DNA of 6,697 nt from Armatimonadota bacterium (GTDB lineage: Bacteria; Armatimonadota; Zipacnadia; Zipacnadales; FEN-943). Numbering within the stretch: the first letter of the stretch is position 1; each line of letters begins with the position of its first letter. Both the position numbers and the translations under genes were made by a program. Below are positions 1 to 5,333 of this stretch, one piece after another. The notes beneath the pieces were generated by a model. That model worked only from the letters and a program-made list of their open reading frames with translations, was not told where the DNA came from and made no database searches. The DNA lies in NCBI GenBank assembly GCA_026419655.1, contig JANZZA010000368.1:1-6697 (forward strand), given 5' to 3'.

Positions 1-426
1 CGTTACGTACTTCGTCTTCGAGTGCATGGACTGCGACATGAAGCGGAAGGCCACTCTCATTCCGTGCTGCCTCACCCACAGGTCGTAGATCGGCCTGTAC
101 CATTCGTCGAAGCGGTACACACCTTCTTCCGGGTTAACCTCAGCCCAGTCGGGGCGAAAATAGATAATGTCGGCTATTCGCATAAACCATTCATCCGGGC
201 GAGCATCCTGGGGCGGATAGAATAGATACAGGCCCATGCGCGGATTAAAAAGGACATCGTCGGATGGCTTGGGGACAAAGGTTCTCACCGCAGACCCCTC
301 GTTGGGGCCCTGCTGCAGCAGCAAAGCGCTCACGGCTAGCGTCAGAACAAGCAGTCCCGCCATCAGTGTCACCCCCTTGACTCTTTTTCCAAGCAGCTCT
401 TTAAGCGTACGCTGGCTCTCGTCCAT
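1..426 (-). CDS. Putative membrane-anchored or exported TIM-barrel glycosidase, N-terminal part (partial)
   Basis: The first 142 residues are present; the gene runs off the left window edge. Residues 1-17 are polar and basic (KELLGKRVKG), residues 18-38 form one hydrophobic segment (signal anchor or signal peptide), and a linker follows. From about residue 59 the sequence has the feel of a clan GH-A type glycosidase barrel: NPRMGLYLFYPP, then YFRPDWAEVNPEEGVYRFD (89-107), which matches the common 'W..IEPEEGVYDF' strand-loop, then GMRVAFRFM as a next strand. No catalytic acids lie in the window, so the activity is an inference. The ATG at 426 has a weak ribosome-binding site. An internal ATG at 363 has a better one (AAGGGGGTG, 6 bases upstream) and would give a protein starting directly with the hydrophobic segment. 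It lies 118 bases after the FGE-like gene on the same strand and may be co-transcribed with it. That a real gene is here is likely; the family is moderately sure. Confidence 0.7.
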   Translation of the reverse strand, partial: MDESQRTLKELLGKRVKGVTLMAGLLVLTLAVSALLLQQGPNEGSAVRTFVPKPSDDVLFNPRMGLYLFYPPQDARPDEWFMRIADIIYFRPDWAEVNPEEGVYRFDEWYRPIYDLWVRQHGMRVAFRFMSQSMHSKTKYVT

Positions 427-544
427 CACACACCATCCAGGCTTCCACCTGACCGGCCTTCCCCACGTGTAGCCGTGCTAGCGCGGCATTACCTGCCGGC
501 GTCAACCGATAAACGGCAAAGCCACGCAGGCATCTTAGCCTTGT
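427..544 (-). other. Intergenic spacer between the FGE-like and glycosidase-like genes
   Basis: 118 bases with no recognisable terminator. A weak TTGACG (-35-like) occurs on the minus strand, but no good -10 follows. In the same frame as the FGE-like gene, the bases after its TAA stay open and translate to protein-like text (FAVYRLTPAGNAALARLHVG) before ending inside the next gene. No start codon with a ribosome-binding site supports a separate gene here. Confidence 0.5.
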
Positions 545-1351
545 TTAGAAGGAGCGCACGCAGCGAAAGCCATACACGTAAGAATCGCGGGCTTTAGGGC
601 CGCAGAAATGCCTATAAGAGCTGCGCAGGTGCCTGGGGATGACAAAGTGCCAGGAGCCGCCGCGCAGGACTTTGCAATGGCCCGTGGCTGGCCCGGGTGG
701 GTCGTCCACTGGCGAGCGGGCATAGTAGTTGGGGCTGTACCAGTCCTGACACCAGTCCCAGGAGTTACCGGCCATGTCCATCGCACCGCACCAGCTCGCC
801 CCCTCAGGGAAGCTTCCCACCGGGTAGCTCTCACCGGCCGGCCCCTTGCTTCCTTCCCAGCAGCACCTGGTCGGGTCCCACTCGTTGCCCCACGGATAAA
901 GGCGTCCTTGCGGGCCGCGGGCAGCATATTCCCATTGCGCCTCCGTCGGCAGGGAAAGCCCGTAGTGCTGACAGTAGGCCAGGGCGTCGTCCCAGCCCAG
1001 GTCAATCACAGGATGGTCGTCGCCCTGGACGCTGCCTGAAGGGAAACTGGCGCCGGTCTCAAGACAATAGCGACGATACTGGGCATTGGTCACAGAACAC
1101 TTGCCGAGCCAGAAGCCCCTGGTTATGCGCACCCGATGTACTGGCTTTTCGTCGTAGCAGCCGCGCTCCCAGCCCATGTCAAACTCACCGGCTGGAACCC
1201 ACACCATGACGCCACCGTCCGGCCCGATGATTTCATCGCCAGCCCGCGTCCCCGGACGGTCCCAGGGCTTGGCGCCGGCGATGAAGCCCTCGGGAAACAA
1301 CAACAGCCGGGCTAGTCCTGCCAAAGCCATGAACAAGGGCATCGCGTTCAA
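545..1351 (-). CDS. SUMF1/FGE-fold protein lacking the catalytic cysteines
   Basis: 268 residues from the TTG at 1351, covering essentially the whole formylglycine-generating-enzyme (sulfatase-modifying factor) domain. Visible family motifs: VWVPAGEFDMG (about 50-60), FWLGKCSVTNAQY (80-92), LPTEAQWEYAARG (134-146), LYPWGNEWD (151-159), DMAGNSWDWCQDWY (192-205), RGGSW (230-234) and terminal GFRCVRS. In true FGE the RGGS segment is followed by two active-site cysteines (RGGSFMC....C); here it reads RGGSWHFVIPRHLRSSYR, so both are missing. It is therefore probably not a sulfatase-activating oxidase; the fold is widely reused for other or unknown roles. Start: AAAGGGGAG lies 8 bases before the TTG. 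The frame stays open to a GTG at 1384 without a ribosome-binding site, and an ATG lies at 1342. The N-terminus is hydrophobic (MALAGLARLLLF), so export or anchoring is possible. It precedes the glycosidase-like gene. Confidence 0.88.
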   Translation of the reverse strand: MNAMPLFMALAGLARLLLFPEGFIAGAKPWDRPGTRAGDEIIGPDGGVMVWVPAGEFDMGWERGCYDEKPVHRVRITRGFWLGKCSVTNAQYRRYCLETGASFPSGSVQGDDHPVIDLGWDDALAYCQHYGLSLPTEAQWEYAARGPQGRLYPWGNEWDPTRCCWEGSKGPAGESYPVGSFPEGASWCGAMDMAGNSWDWCQDWYSPNYYARSPVDDPPGPATGHCKVLRGGSWHFVIPRHLRSSYRHFCGPKARDSYVYGFRCVRSF

Positions 1352-1384
1352 GCTTTTCACTCCCCTTTGACCCGAACAAGCCAC

Positions 1385-1711
1385 CTGGTAGGACTCTTGG
1401 AGTGGTTAGGTCCCAGCCCCCAGCAGGCGCGGCAATACCCTTGTCGCAACCGCCCCATCTGAGCTTTGTGGCCAGTTCGCCGCGTGCCCTGTCGTTCCTC
1501 TTTGCCGCGCTGGTAGCCCCGAAAGCGCGGTGGCCCCACGGCAGGGAAACGGCACAAAAGAGTACGGCGAGCAGGTGTGCACAGGAATCTTCCCGCGCTC
1601 TTGGGCAGTAAAACTCTTTTCCATCTGGCATGCTTCTTGGTCGGCTTGGCCATACCGGAATTCGTGGACGACTGAGCACTACGCGAGCCAAGCAGGACGG
1701 CGACGACACAG
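1385..1711. other. Gene-free spacer with inverted repeats
   Basis: About 330 bases in which I find no convincing gene. Several minus-strand frames are open, but they are arginine-, cysteine- and proline-rich, overlap one another and lack ribosome-binding sites. Two inverted repeats are visible: CCGCGC at 1505-1510 with GCGCGG at 1525-1530, and AAAAGAGT at 1556-1563 with ACTCTTTT at 1613-1620. A promoter for the minus-strand FGE-like gene should lie in or near this stretch, but I cannot point to one. Confidence 0.4.
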
Positions 1712-1720
1712 TGCTATAAT
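1712..1720 (+). promoter_or_regulatory. Extended -10 promoter
   Basis: TGCTATAAT is a perfect match to the sigma-70/sigma-A extended -10 element (TGnTATAAT). No good -35 lies 16-18 bases upstream, as is typical for extended -10 promoters. Transcription would start near 1727 and read the structured leader and the repeats, then possibly the exported-protein gene at 2101. A related TGCTATATT lies 67 bases downstream at 1779-1787 and could be a second start. In such GC-rich surroundings this AT-rich hexamer stands out. Confidence 0.5.
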
Positions 1721-1788
1721 GTGAGACAAGGTGTTGTCGCTCGGGCCACACGGCGTCCGGGAAACCCCCAGAACCGGGTGCTATATTA

Positions 1789-1848
1789 CCGGCCAGTCGG
1801 TGGCTGGCCGGAAGCCCCAGCGGCTGAAGGCGAGTAGTCATTGGGGCT
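1789..1848 (+). ncRNA. Structured leader or small RNA: two adjacent strong stem-loops
   Basis: Stem 1 is CCGGCCAG (1789-1796) paired perfectly with CTGGCCGG (1804-1811) around a 7-base loop. One base later, stem 2 pairs AGCCCCAG (1813-1820) with TTGGGGCT (1841-1848; one G-U pair) around a 20-base loop. They lie 60-120 bases downstream of the extended -10 promoter. I recognise no known riboswitch or RNA family. It could be a regulatory 5' leader of the gene at 2101, an independent RNA, or chance folding of GC-rich DNA. Confidence 0.35.
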
Positions 1849-1871
1849 GCGCTGTCGGCCCTTGCCCGGTG

Positions 1872-1919
1872 GCCAGCCCTTGCATGCAGGCTGGAGCTAG
1901 GGTGTGGTCCCGGGCTGGC
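1872..1919 (+). other. Long-range stem-loop at the start of the repeat block
   Basis: GCCAGCCC (1872-1879) is the exact reverse complement of GGGCTGGC (1912-1919), with 32 bases between them that include a TGCATGCA palindrome. The right arm overlaps the first 38-bp repeat unit. The left arm could also pair with GGCTGGCC in the upstream stem at 1802-1809, so two alternative folds are possible, which is a common arrangement in regulatory leaders. Confidence 0.35.
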
Positions 1920-2027
1920 TTGCAATGAGCAGCAGCTAGAAGACCATAAGCGCTGGTTTGCGACGAGTGGCAGCAAAGATACAACCAAGGCTGGTTTGCG
2001 ATGAGCAGTGGCCCGAATACAACACTT
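1914..2027 (+). repeat. Three tandem copies of a degenerate 38-bp repeat
   Basis: Units start at 1914, 1952 and 1990, exactly 38 bases apart. The first part of each unit is best conserved: GCTGGCTTGCAATGAGCAG, GCTGGTTTGCGACGAGTGG and GCTGGTTTGCGATGAGCAG. The second halves have drifted, although units 2 and 3 share ATACAAC. In each unit the opening GCTG can pair with bases 20-23 (CAGC, CAGC, and TGGC through wobble pairs). A more decayed copy may precede them at 1876-1913. The block ends 73 bases before the start of the exported-protein gene. Confidence 0.75.
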
Positions 2028-2086
2028 GCTTTGAACACTCACCCATTTGTACCCGCAGGCTTGCCCCTCGGCCGGACAGCGCCGAG

Positions 2087-2093
2087 AAGGAGG
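2087..2093 (+). promoter_or_regulatory. Ribosome-binding site that fixes the start at 2101
   Basis: A perfect AAGGAGG stands 7 bases before the ATG at 2101. It decides that start over an in-frame upstream start at 2047, which has no such site. Confidence 0.85.
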
Positions 2094-2100
2094 CAGAAAA

Positions 2101-2625
2101 ATGTCCAAGGCCAAGATGATTTGGTCGGCAGCGCTGGTGGTGTTTTACAGCGCGGTTGGGTTGCTAGCTGTGGCCTGGGCTGGTGACACTACGGCCACGT
2201 GGCCCAGGTACAGAGGCGCCTGGTTTGATATTAAGTATCCGCCTGGATTCAGGATTGTCCCACGTGAGCCGAGCCGCAGCGGGCCGGCAGGCACCTACGA
2301 CGGTGTCAGTTTTATATCGCCCGACGGCCTATGCGAGTTCTACGTGTACTCGCCTCAGTGGTCGGGAGAATCGAAGTGGACAGCTCAGAGGCCGGGCGAG
2401 AAAACCGTGTCAAACAAGTGGGAGACCAGCGCCAGACGCAAAGTCCACTGGGTGACCCTGCGTGGTCCGAGCGGCAAGTACAGCCGCTCGTACGTAGACA
2501 CATGGGATTTGCTGTGCGGCACCCGGCTGGTCTTCGGCATCAAGTACGCGAGCGACAAGATTTACCAGAAGTATCGCCCGCGGTATCTGCTGTTCAAGAA
2601 GACGCTGACGCAGTACGCCGACTGA
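2101..2625 (+). CDS. Exported protein of unknown function
   Basis: 174 residues. The N-terminus is a textbook Sec signal peptide: SKAK basic start, hydrophobic core at about 7-25, and an AWA cleavage site with cutting expected after residue 27. The mature part is about 147 residues, polar, rich in Tyr, Arg, Ser and Trp, with no further membrane segment. Two cysteines (in GLCEF and LLCGTR) could form a disulfide outside the cell. The text YRGAWFDIKYPPGFRI, followed by YDGVSFISPDG, hints at a small beta-rich domain. I recognise no family or catalytic motif. The gene stands alone on the plus strand behind a long leader with stem-loops and 38-bp repeats, and converges with arsC. It is a real gene by ribosome-binding site, signal peptide and composition. 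Confidence 0.85.
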   Translation: MSKAKMIWSAALVVFYSAVGLLAVAWAGDTTATWPRYRGAWFDIKYPPGFRIVPREPSRSGPAGTYDGVSFISPDGLCEFYVYSPQWSGESKWTAQRPGEKTVSNKWETSARRKVHWVTLRGPSGKYSRSYVDTWDLLCGTRLVFGIKYASDKIYQKYRPRYLLFKKTLTQYAD

Positions 2626-2700
2626 GGCAAATGGTCACCGCCGGGATTCCCTCGTGCCCGCGCATAGCCCAGAGGCCAGGGTTTTCGCGGCCAGTCAGGG

Positions 2701-2730
2701 AGTTTGGCCGGAGCGCTCCGTAAGTTTGGC
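2701..2730. repeat. 12-bp palindrome between two direct repeats
   Basis: CGGAGCGCTCCG (2709-2720) is a perfect 12-base palindrome. It is flanked by two identical AGTTTGGC octamers at 2701-2708 and 2723-2730. The site lies between the 3' ends of two converging genes, so an operator role would be unusual; a protein-binding site, a hairpin at the transcript end or a small-element footprint are possible. Confidence 0.45.
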
Positions 2731-2761
2731 AGCTTTTGGCCCGGCTGAGGAGCTAAGGGCC

Positions 2762-2785
2762 GCGGGGTTGGTGGCACACCCCCGC
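2762..2785. terminator. Possible GC-rich hairpin between converging genes
   Basis: GCGGGG (2762-2767) pairs with CCCCGC (2780-2785), with an inner GTG/CAC pair around a 3-base loop and a 3-base bulge. It sits between the exported-protein gene (plus) and arsC (minus), where a two-way terminator would be expected. There is no T-tract on either strand, so it is not a classical intrinsic terminator. No better candidate is seen in 2626-2838. Confidence 0.25.
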
Positions 2786-2838
2786 CGGCTCGCGGGACAG
2801 TGCCGGGGCCGTGTGGTCTTGTCATATCTCCCGACCGG

Positions 2839-3264
2839 CTAGGGGCCTTCTTCAGCCAGCCATGCCTCAAGACGCGCCTTCAGGTCATTTCTCGCGGCTC
2901 TGAAAGCCTCAAGGACCTGCTCCTCGGTGCCATCAGCGGCGGCTGGGTCTGGGATGGACCAGTGCAGCTTTTTGCCACGCGCAAGCCACAGAGGGCATTC
3001 CTGGCTGGCCTGGTCACAGACCGTGATCACCCAGTCAAACTCAGCTACGGGCAAGTCCTCGACCTTTTTTGGGCGCGCGGCGGATATGTCAATGCCAAGT
3101 TCTTCCATCACTTTGACGGCTGCCGGGTGCACCCGTCCGGCCGGGTGTGTGCCGGCGCTGAAAACTTCAAGCTGGCCACCAGCCAAATGACGGGCCAAAG
3201 CCTCCGCCATCTGGCTCCTGGCAGAATTGCCAGTGCACAGGAAAAGGACTTTGGACCTTTTCAT
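2839..3264 (-). CDS. arsC: Arsenate reductase, thioredoxin-coupled (LMW-phosphatase fold)
   Basis: 141 residues, full length. The enzyme reduces arsenate to arsenite in the cytoplasm so that it can be exported. The phosphatase-type loop C-T-G-N-S-A-R-S (Cys10 to Ser17, CX5R) binds the oxyanion. Two more cysteines, Cys83 and Cys90 in VCDQASQEC, have the same spacing of seven as Cys82 and Cys89 of the Staphylococcus pI258 enzyme, which pass the disulfide to thioredoxin. Asp106 in IPDP is the expected general acid. The triple-cysteine set argues for arsenate reductase rather than a tyrosine phosphatase. The ATG at 3264 is preceded by a GGGGG run about 9 bases upstream. It follows pstB on the same strand after a 263-base gap, so it may be read with the phosphate operon or from its own promoter. 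No arsR or arsenite pump is visible in the window. Confidence 0.93.
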   Translation of the reverse strand: MKRSKVLFLCTGNSARSQMAEALARHLAGGQLEVFSAGTHPAGRVHPAAVKVMEELGIDISAARPKKVEDLPVAEFDWVITVCDQASQECPLWLARGKKLHWSIPDPAAADGTEEQVLEAFRAARNDLKARLEAWLAEEGP

Positions 3265-3305
3265 AACTGTATGCCCCCGGATGCGGCTGGCATCTAGAAA
3301 GTCGC

Positions 3306-3512
3306 AAAATAGCGCTTCTTGGACGAAATACCCTGCAAGGTGACAACGCCTGGCTGGAAACGGTTGAAGAAGCTCAATCAGACCCCCTTGTCAATGTACT
3401 TGTGCCGATTCCACGTGAGAGCTTTGGAAGGAACCGGTGTCAGGCGGCGCTGCAAGCCGGCGCGGCAGTCGAACCGGGAAAATGGCGGCAGATTAAAGGA
3501 ATGGTTGAGCTA
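3306..3512 (+). pseudogene. Protein-like reading frame without a start, possible gene remnant
   Basis: On the plus strand, between arsC and pstB, one frame is open from 3267 and from about 3306 reads like a normal protein: KIALLGRN, GDNAWLETVEEAQSDP, LVNVLVPIPRESFGRN, CQAALQAGAAVEPGKW, IKGMVEL. It uses many G-starting codons, as real genes do. There is no ATG, GTG or TTG before the GTG at 3402, no ribosome-binding site there, and the frame then runs on antisense to pstB. I infer a fragment of an old gene that lost both ends. It could instead use an unusual start, or be chance. I do not recognise the family. The opposite strand of this gap is broken by stops. Confidence 0.35.
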
Positions 3513-3527
3513 ACCACGCGCCCAGCG

Positions 3528-4421
3528 CTAGCCCATGCGGCCAGCCAGGTATCGCTCCGTGCGCTCGTCTTTGGGAGCTTCAAAAAGTTGAGCCGTGGGG
3601 CCGCTTTCGACCAAACGGCCACAGCGATTTTCATCTACCCAGAAGAAAGCACAGTAATCAGACACCCGGGCTGCCTGCTGGATGTTATGCGTCACGATGA
3701 TGACAGTATAGTCAGGGACCAGCGAGCGCATCAGCTCCTCAATGCGGTACGTGGCAATGGGGTCCAGGGCCGAGCAAGGCTCGTCCATGAGCAGTATTTC
3801 TGGCTCGACTGCCAGGGCACGGGCAATGCACAGTCGCTGCTGTTGGCCCCCGGATAGCGACATCGCATTGAGCTTGAGTTTGTCCTTTACTTCGTCCCAC
3901 AAGCCCGCACGCGCGAGGCATTTTTCCACGTGCTCAAACAAGGCATGGCCCTTGTACAGGCCATGGACGCGAGCGCCCCAAGCGACGTTTTCGAAGATGG
4001 AGGCCGGGAAGGGGTTAGGCTTTTGAAATACCATGCCCACCCGCTTTCGCAGGCGGATGATATTCACGCCCGGCACGTAAATCGGCTCCCCGTCCAGATA
4101 AACCTGGCCCGTGAACCTGGCGCTGGGTATGGTGTCGTTCATGCGGTTGATAGAGCGCAAGAGGGTTGATTTGCCACAACCCGACGGGCCCATGAAGGCG
4201 GTAATGTGGCCCCGGCGGATGTCCAACTGAACTTCCTTGAGCGCTTCAAAGTCACCGTACCGGACGCCAAAGGCCCGAAAACCTACACAGACCTCAGGGT
4301 CCGTTGGGGGGGCAAGGACATCGGTCTCTGCGCCAGCAACTTCCTCAGCAGCCATGGTGTGGCCTGCCGGATCAACAACGCCGTCCCCAGCCCTCCATCC
4401 TCGAAAAGCCTCTGAAACCAC
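3528..4421 (-). CDS. pstB: Phosphate ABC transporter ATP-binding protein PstB
   Basis: 297 residues. It hydrolyses ATP on the cytoplasmic side to drive phosphate import through PstC and PstA. All ATPase motifs are present: Walker A GPSGCGKST (78-86), Q-loop in VFQKPNPFP (131-139), signature LSGGQQQR (189-196), Walker B ILLMDEP (209-215), SALD D-loop and the switch His245 in THN. The NPFP after the Q-loop and INRMND after Walker A are PstB hallmarks. The protein is about 40 residues longer than usual (about 250-260) because of an acidic, alanine-rich N-terminal tail. The GTG start at 4421 is supported by AAGGAGGTG 7 bases upstream; the ATG at 4355 (residue 23) has only a poor site. It lies 66 bases after pstA and ends in TAG. 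phoU does not follow; arsC is the next gene on this strand. Confidence 0.97.
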   Translation of the reverse strand: MVSEAFRGWRAGDGVVDPAGHTMAAEEVAGAETDVLAPPTDPEVCVGFRAFGVRYGDFEALKEVQLDIRRGHITAFMGPSGCGKSTLLRSINRMNDTIPSARFTGQVYLDGEPIYVPGVNIIRLRKRVGMVFQKPNPFPASIFENVAWGARVHGLYKGHALFEHVEKCLARAGLWDEVKDKLKLNAMSLSGGQQQRLCIARALAVEPEILLMDEPCSALDPIATYRIEELMRSLVPDYTVIIVTHNIQQAARVSDYCAFFWVDENRCGRLVESGPTAQLFEAPKDERTERYLAGRMG

Positions 4422-4428
4422 AGATTCG

Positions 4429-4437
4429 CACCTCCTT
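4429..4437 (-). promoter_or_regulatory. Strong ribosome-binding site for pstB
   Basis: On the minus strand this reads AAGGAGGTG, a near-complete complement of the 16S rRNA tail, 7 bases before the GTG at 4421. It supports the long form of PstB. Confidence 0.85.
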
Positions 4438-4487
4438 GCGCACCCTTTGGCCAGACTTGTGTTTCCTCTGCACTCCAGGCGTGGCCT

Positions 4488-5333
4488 TCACTGAATAATC
4501 TCGTACTTGCCGCGAGTTACCATGCGCGTTATGACGCTCATACCTAACACCAAGACCACCAGCACAAGGCATGCCGCCCAGGCGAGGCGGTGCCACTCAT
4601 CGTAGGGCGACATGGCGTAGTTGAATATCTGGACGGGCAGCGACGAGATAGGCTGAGTGAGGGAAACGCTCCAGAACTGGTTGTTGAAAGCCGTAAAGAG
4701 AAGAGGCGCTGTCTCGCCAGCTATGCGGGCCATGGCGAGCATGATTCCGGTGATGATTCCTGCGCGAGCCCCGCGAAGGAATACGAAAACAGTGGCCCGC
4801 CACTCGGGCGCACCGACTGCAAGCGCGGCCTCATAAAGTGTATAGGGCACGAGCTTAACCATTTCCTCCGTGGTGCGTACGACGGTAGGTATCATGATGA
4901 GAGCCAGGGCAAGGGCGCCGCTTAAAGCCGAGAAACCCTTCATGGGCACAACAATCAGCTCGTAGGCCACCACACCCACCACGATTGACGGCACGCCACT
5001 GAGCACGTCAGCGGCAAACCTCACCCAGAAGGCAAATCGCCCGCTAAGCTGTCGCGCCAGAAAGAACCCAGCAATTACCCCGACAGGAACGCCAACCAAG
5101 GACGCTGCGCCTATCAGGAGCAAAGACCCAACAAGAGCGTTAGCCATACCGCCTCCGCTCTCGCCTATGGGGACGGGCAGCTTGGTGAAAAAATCCAGGT
5201 TGAGTGCGGAGGCGCCATTGCGCACCACGTGGTAGAGAACCAGTACCAGCGGCAGGACGGCGGTGGCCGCTAGCAGCCCACAAAAGGCAAGTGAGGCCAC
5301 ATTTGTGACTCTGCGCACCGTCTCGTAGCGCAC
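4488..5333 (-). CDS. pstA: Phosphate ABC transporter permease PstA
   Basis: 281 residues. It forms, with PstC, the membrane channel for phosphate. Hydrophobic segments are visible at about 11-36, 66-93, 105-130, 135-152, 188-208 and 250-270, fitting the six-helix fold of this family. The cytoplasmic EAA coupling loop reads EAALAVGAPEWRATVFVFL (168-186), and the conserved AGETAPLLFT follows (205-214), characteristic of PstA. Start is the GTG at 5333 with GGGGAGGA about 9 bases upstream. It overlaps the pstC stop by a single base (TAGTG), so the two are probably translationally coupled. pstB follows after 66 bases. Confidence 0.96.
   Translation of the reverse strand: MRYETVRRVTNVASLAFCGLLAATAVLPLVLVLYHVVRNGASALNLDFFTKLPVPIGESGGGMANALVGSLLLIGAASLVGVPVGVIAGFFLARQLSGRFAFWVRFAADVLSGVPSIVVGVVAYELIVVPMKGFSALSGALALALIMIPTVVRTTEEMVKLVPYTLYEAALAVGAPEWRATVFVFLRGARAGIITGIMLAMARIAGETAPLLFTAFNNQFWSVSLTQPISSLPVQIFNYAMSPYDEWHRLAWAACLVLVVLVLGMSVITRMVTRGKYEIIQ

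Noticed and set aside
1357..1653. 98-residue basic frame on the minus strand ending at the FGE-like gene's ribosome-binding site
   Set aside because: The position is tempting for an operon, but there is no ribosome-binding site before its ATG, the composition is arginine-rich and no domain is visible.
1914..2027. CRISPR array
   Set aside because: The repeat core is only about 19 bases with a 38-base period, copies are degenerate, there are just three, and no cas gene is near.
1233..2114. 293-codon open frame on the minus strand
   Set aside because: It overlaps the FGE-like gene in another frame, crosses the repeats, is rich in Cys, Arg, Pro and Ser, and lacks a ribosome-binding site; it looks like a chance frame in GC-rich DNA.
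3455..3525. tRNA-like gene on the minus strand (GGTTAGCTCAACC and GGTTCGA)
   Set aside because: The acceptor, anticodon and T stems do not fold properly and the D-loop is too short; the likeness is limited to two short motifs.
3513..3857. Continuation of the plus-strand frame from the arsC-pstB gap into pstB
   Set aside because: From here on it is the reverse complement of conserved PstB sequence, so coding there is unlikely.
4206..4498. Plus-strand frames over the 5' end of pstB
   Set aside because: They are complementary to the strongly supported PstB start region, with proline- and serine-rich text and no ribosome-binding site.
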